Shown here piece by piece: positions 63,863-64,000 of a stretch of DNA of 64,000 nucleotides. The translations under genes were made by a program, and so were the position numbers. Numbering within the stretch: the stretch's first letter is position 1; the number at the start of each line of letters is the position of its first letter. The DNA comes from a bacterium (GTDB lineage: Bacteria; JAGOBX01): the NCBI GenBank assembly GCA_029551925.1, contig JAKPEO010000131.1, positions 35,069 through 99,068 of the forward strand, written 5' to 3'. The notes beneath the pieces were generated by a model, which saw nothing but the letters and a program-made list of their open reading frames with translations, had not been told where the DNA came from and made no database searches.

Positions 63863-64000
63863 ACTAAAAGGGGCAATAATAGAATTTCGTAATCCTGGAA
63901 ATACAATAGTTGTACAACAAAATAACATAAAAAAATTATTTATAAATAAATATAATGCTTATAAACAATATTTCGATGAAGTATACTTTTATACATTTGA
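63855..64000 (+). CDS. Probable glycosyltransferase, N-terminal fragment (runs off the window)
   Basis: An open frame from ATG 63855, overlapping the asnB stop by eight bases, runs to the right edge without a stop. The 48 visible residues end in YKQYFDEVYFYTF, resembling the (K/Q)-x-F-D-E-V-x-(F/Y)-x-(T/S)-(Y/F) strand seen near the N-terminus of several sugar glycosyltransferases. Its place after flippase, methyltransferase and asnB fits. The fragment is too short for more than a tentative call. Confidence 0.45.
   Translation, partial: MCKLKGAIIEFRNPGNTIVVQQNNIKKLFINKYNAYKQYFDEVYFYTF

Noticed and set aside
1-64000. CRISPR arrays, tRNA or rRNA genes, insertion sequences, prophage
   Set aside because: Reading both strands I saw no regular short repeats with spacers, no tRNA-like cloverleaf arms, no transposase or integrase and no abrupt composition change. 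A tool scan could still find a missed tRNA.

Overview
The window is a continuous 64 kb piece of a low-GC bacterial chromosome (about 30% G+C by eye, not computed). It is almost entirely coding, uses the standard bacterial code with TGA as a stop, and often uses GTG or TTG starts. The cell is Gram-negative in type. It has a meso-diaminopimelate MurE, a PorV/UPF0164-like outer-membrane protein, a probable lipoprotein and two secreted proteins with 'YPNP' C-terminal sorting-type domains. The lineage cannot be fixed from the sequence. An uncultured relative of the FCB/PVC/Elusimicrobia-like candidate phyla fits best, as a low-confidence inference.

Layout. 1-13.8 kb is the division and cell-wall (dcw) cluster: end of rsmH, ftsL, murE, murF, mraY, murD, ftsW, murC, murB, ddl, ftsQ, ftsA and ftsZ. 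The genes overlap or nearly touch, ftsZ has its own promoter, and a strong terminator closes the block. ftsI and murG are missing from their usual places. 13.9-20.6 kb holds an aminotransferase, a KaiC-like/PEP-binding fusion protein, a Ddl-like ATP-grasp enzyme and an extended aspartate kinase. This is the most likely under-described metabolic unit here. 20.6-24 kb has a FAD oxidoreductase facing an SUMF1-domain/YggT-like pair. 24-27 kb is ilvB-ilvN-omega-amidase. 27-31.8 kb has cardiolipin synthase and a MacAB-type export system. 32-37 kb has a PseG-like protein with a pyruvate-aldolase-fold partner, lysS, and an RseP protease with three PDZ-like segments.

37-54 kb is mainly a surface and secretion region. 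It has a 624-residue secreted protein, a membrane protein, rpsT and ilvC on the minus strand, a secreted repeat protein of about 2,814 residues, a PorV-like protein, a hybrid histidine kinase and a response regulator with an unknown output domain. 54-59 kb (minus strand) has a DUF58 protein followed by a 1,312-residue TPR lipoprotein. 59.5 kb to the end begins a surface-polysaccharide operon: flippase, methyltransferase, asparagine synthase-like protein and the start of a probable glycosyltransferase.

Many intergenic gaps carry clear sigma-70-type promoters (TTGAC-like, 16-17 bp, TATAAT-like), so operon boundaries can be read with fair confidence. I saw no tRNA or rRNA genes, insertion sequences, CRISPR arrays or prophage genes.
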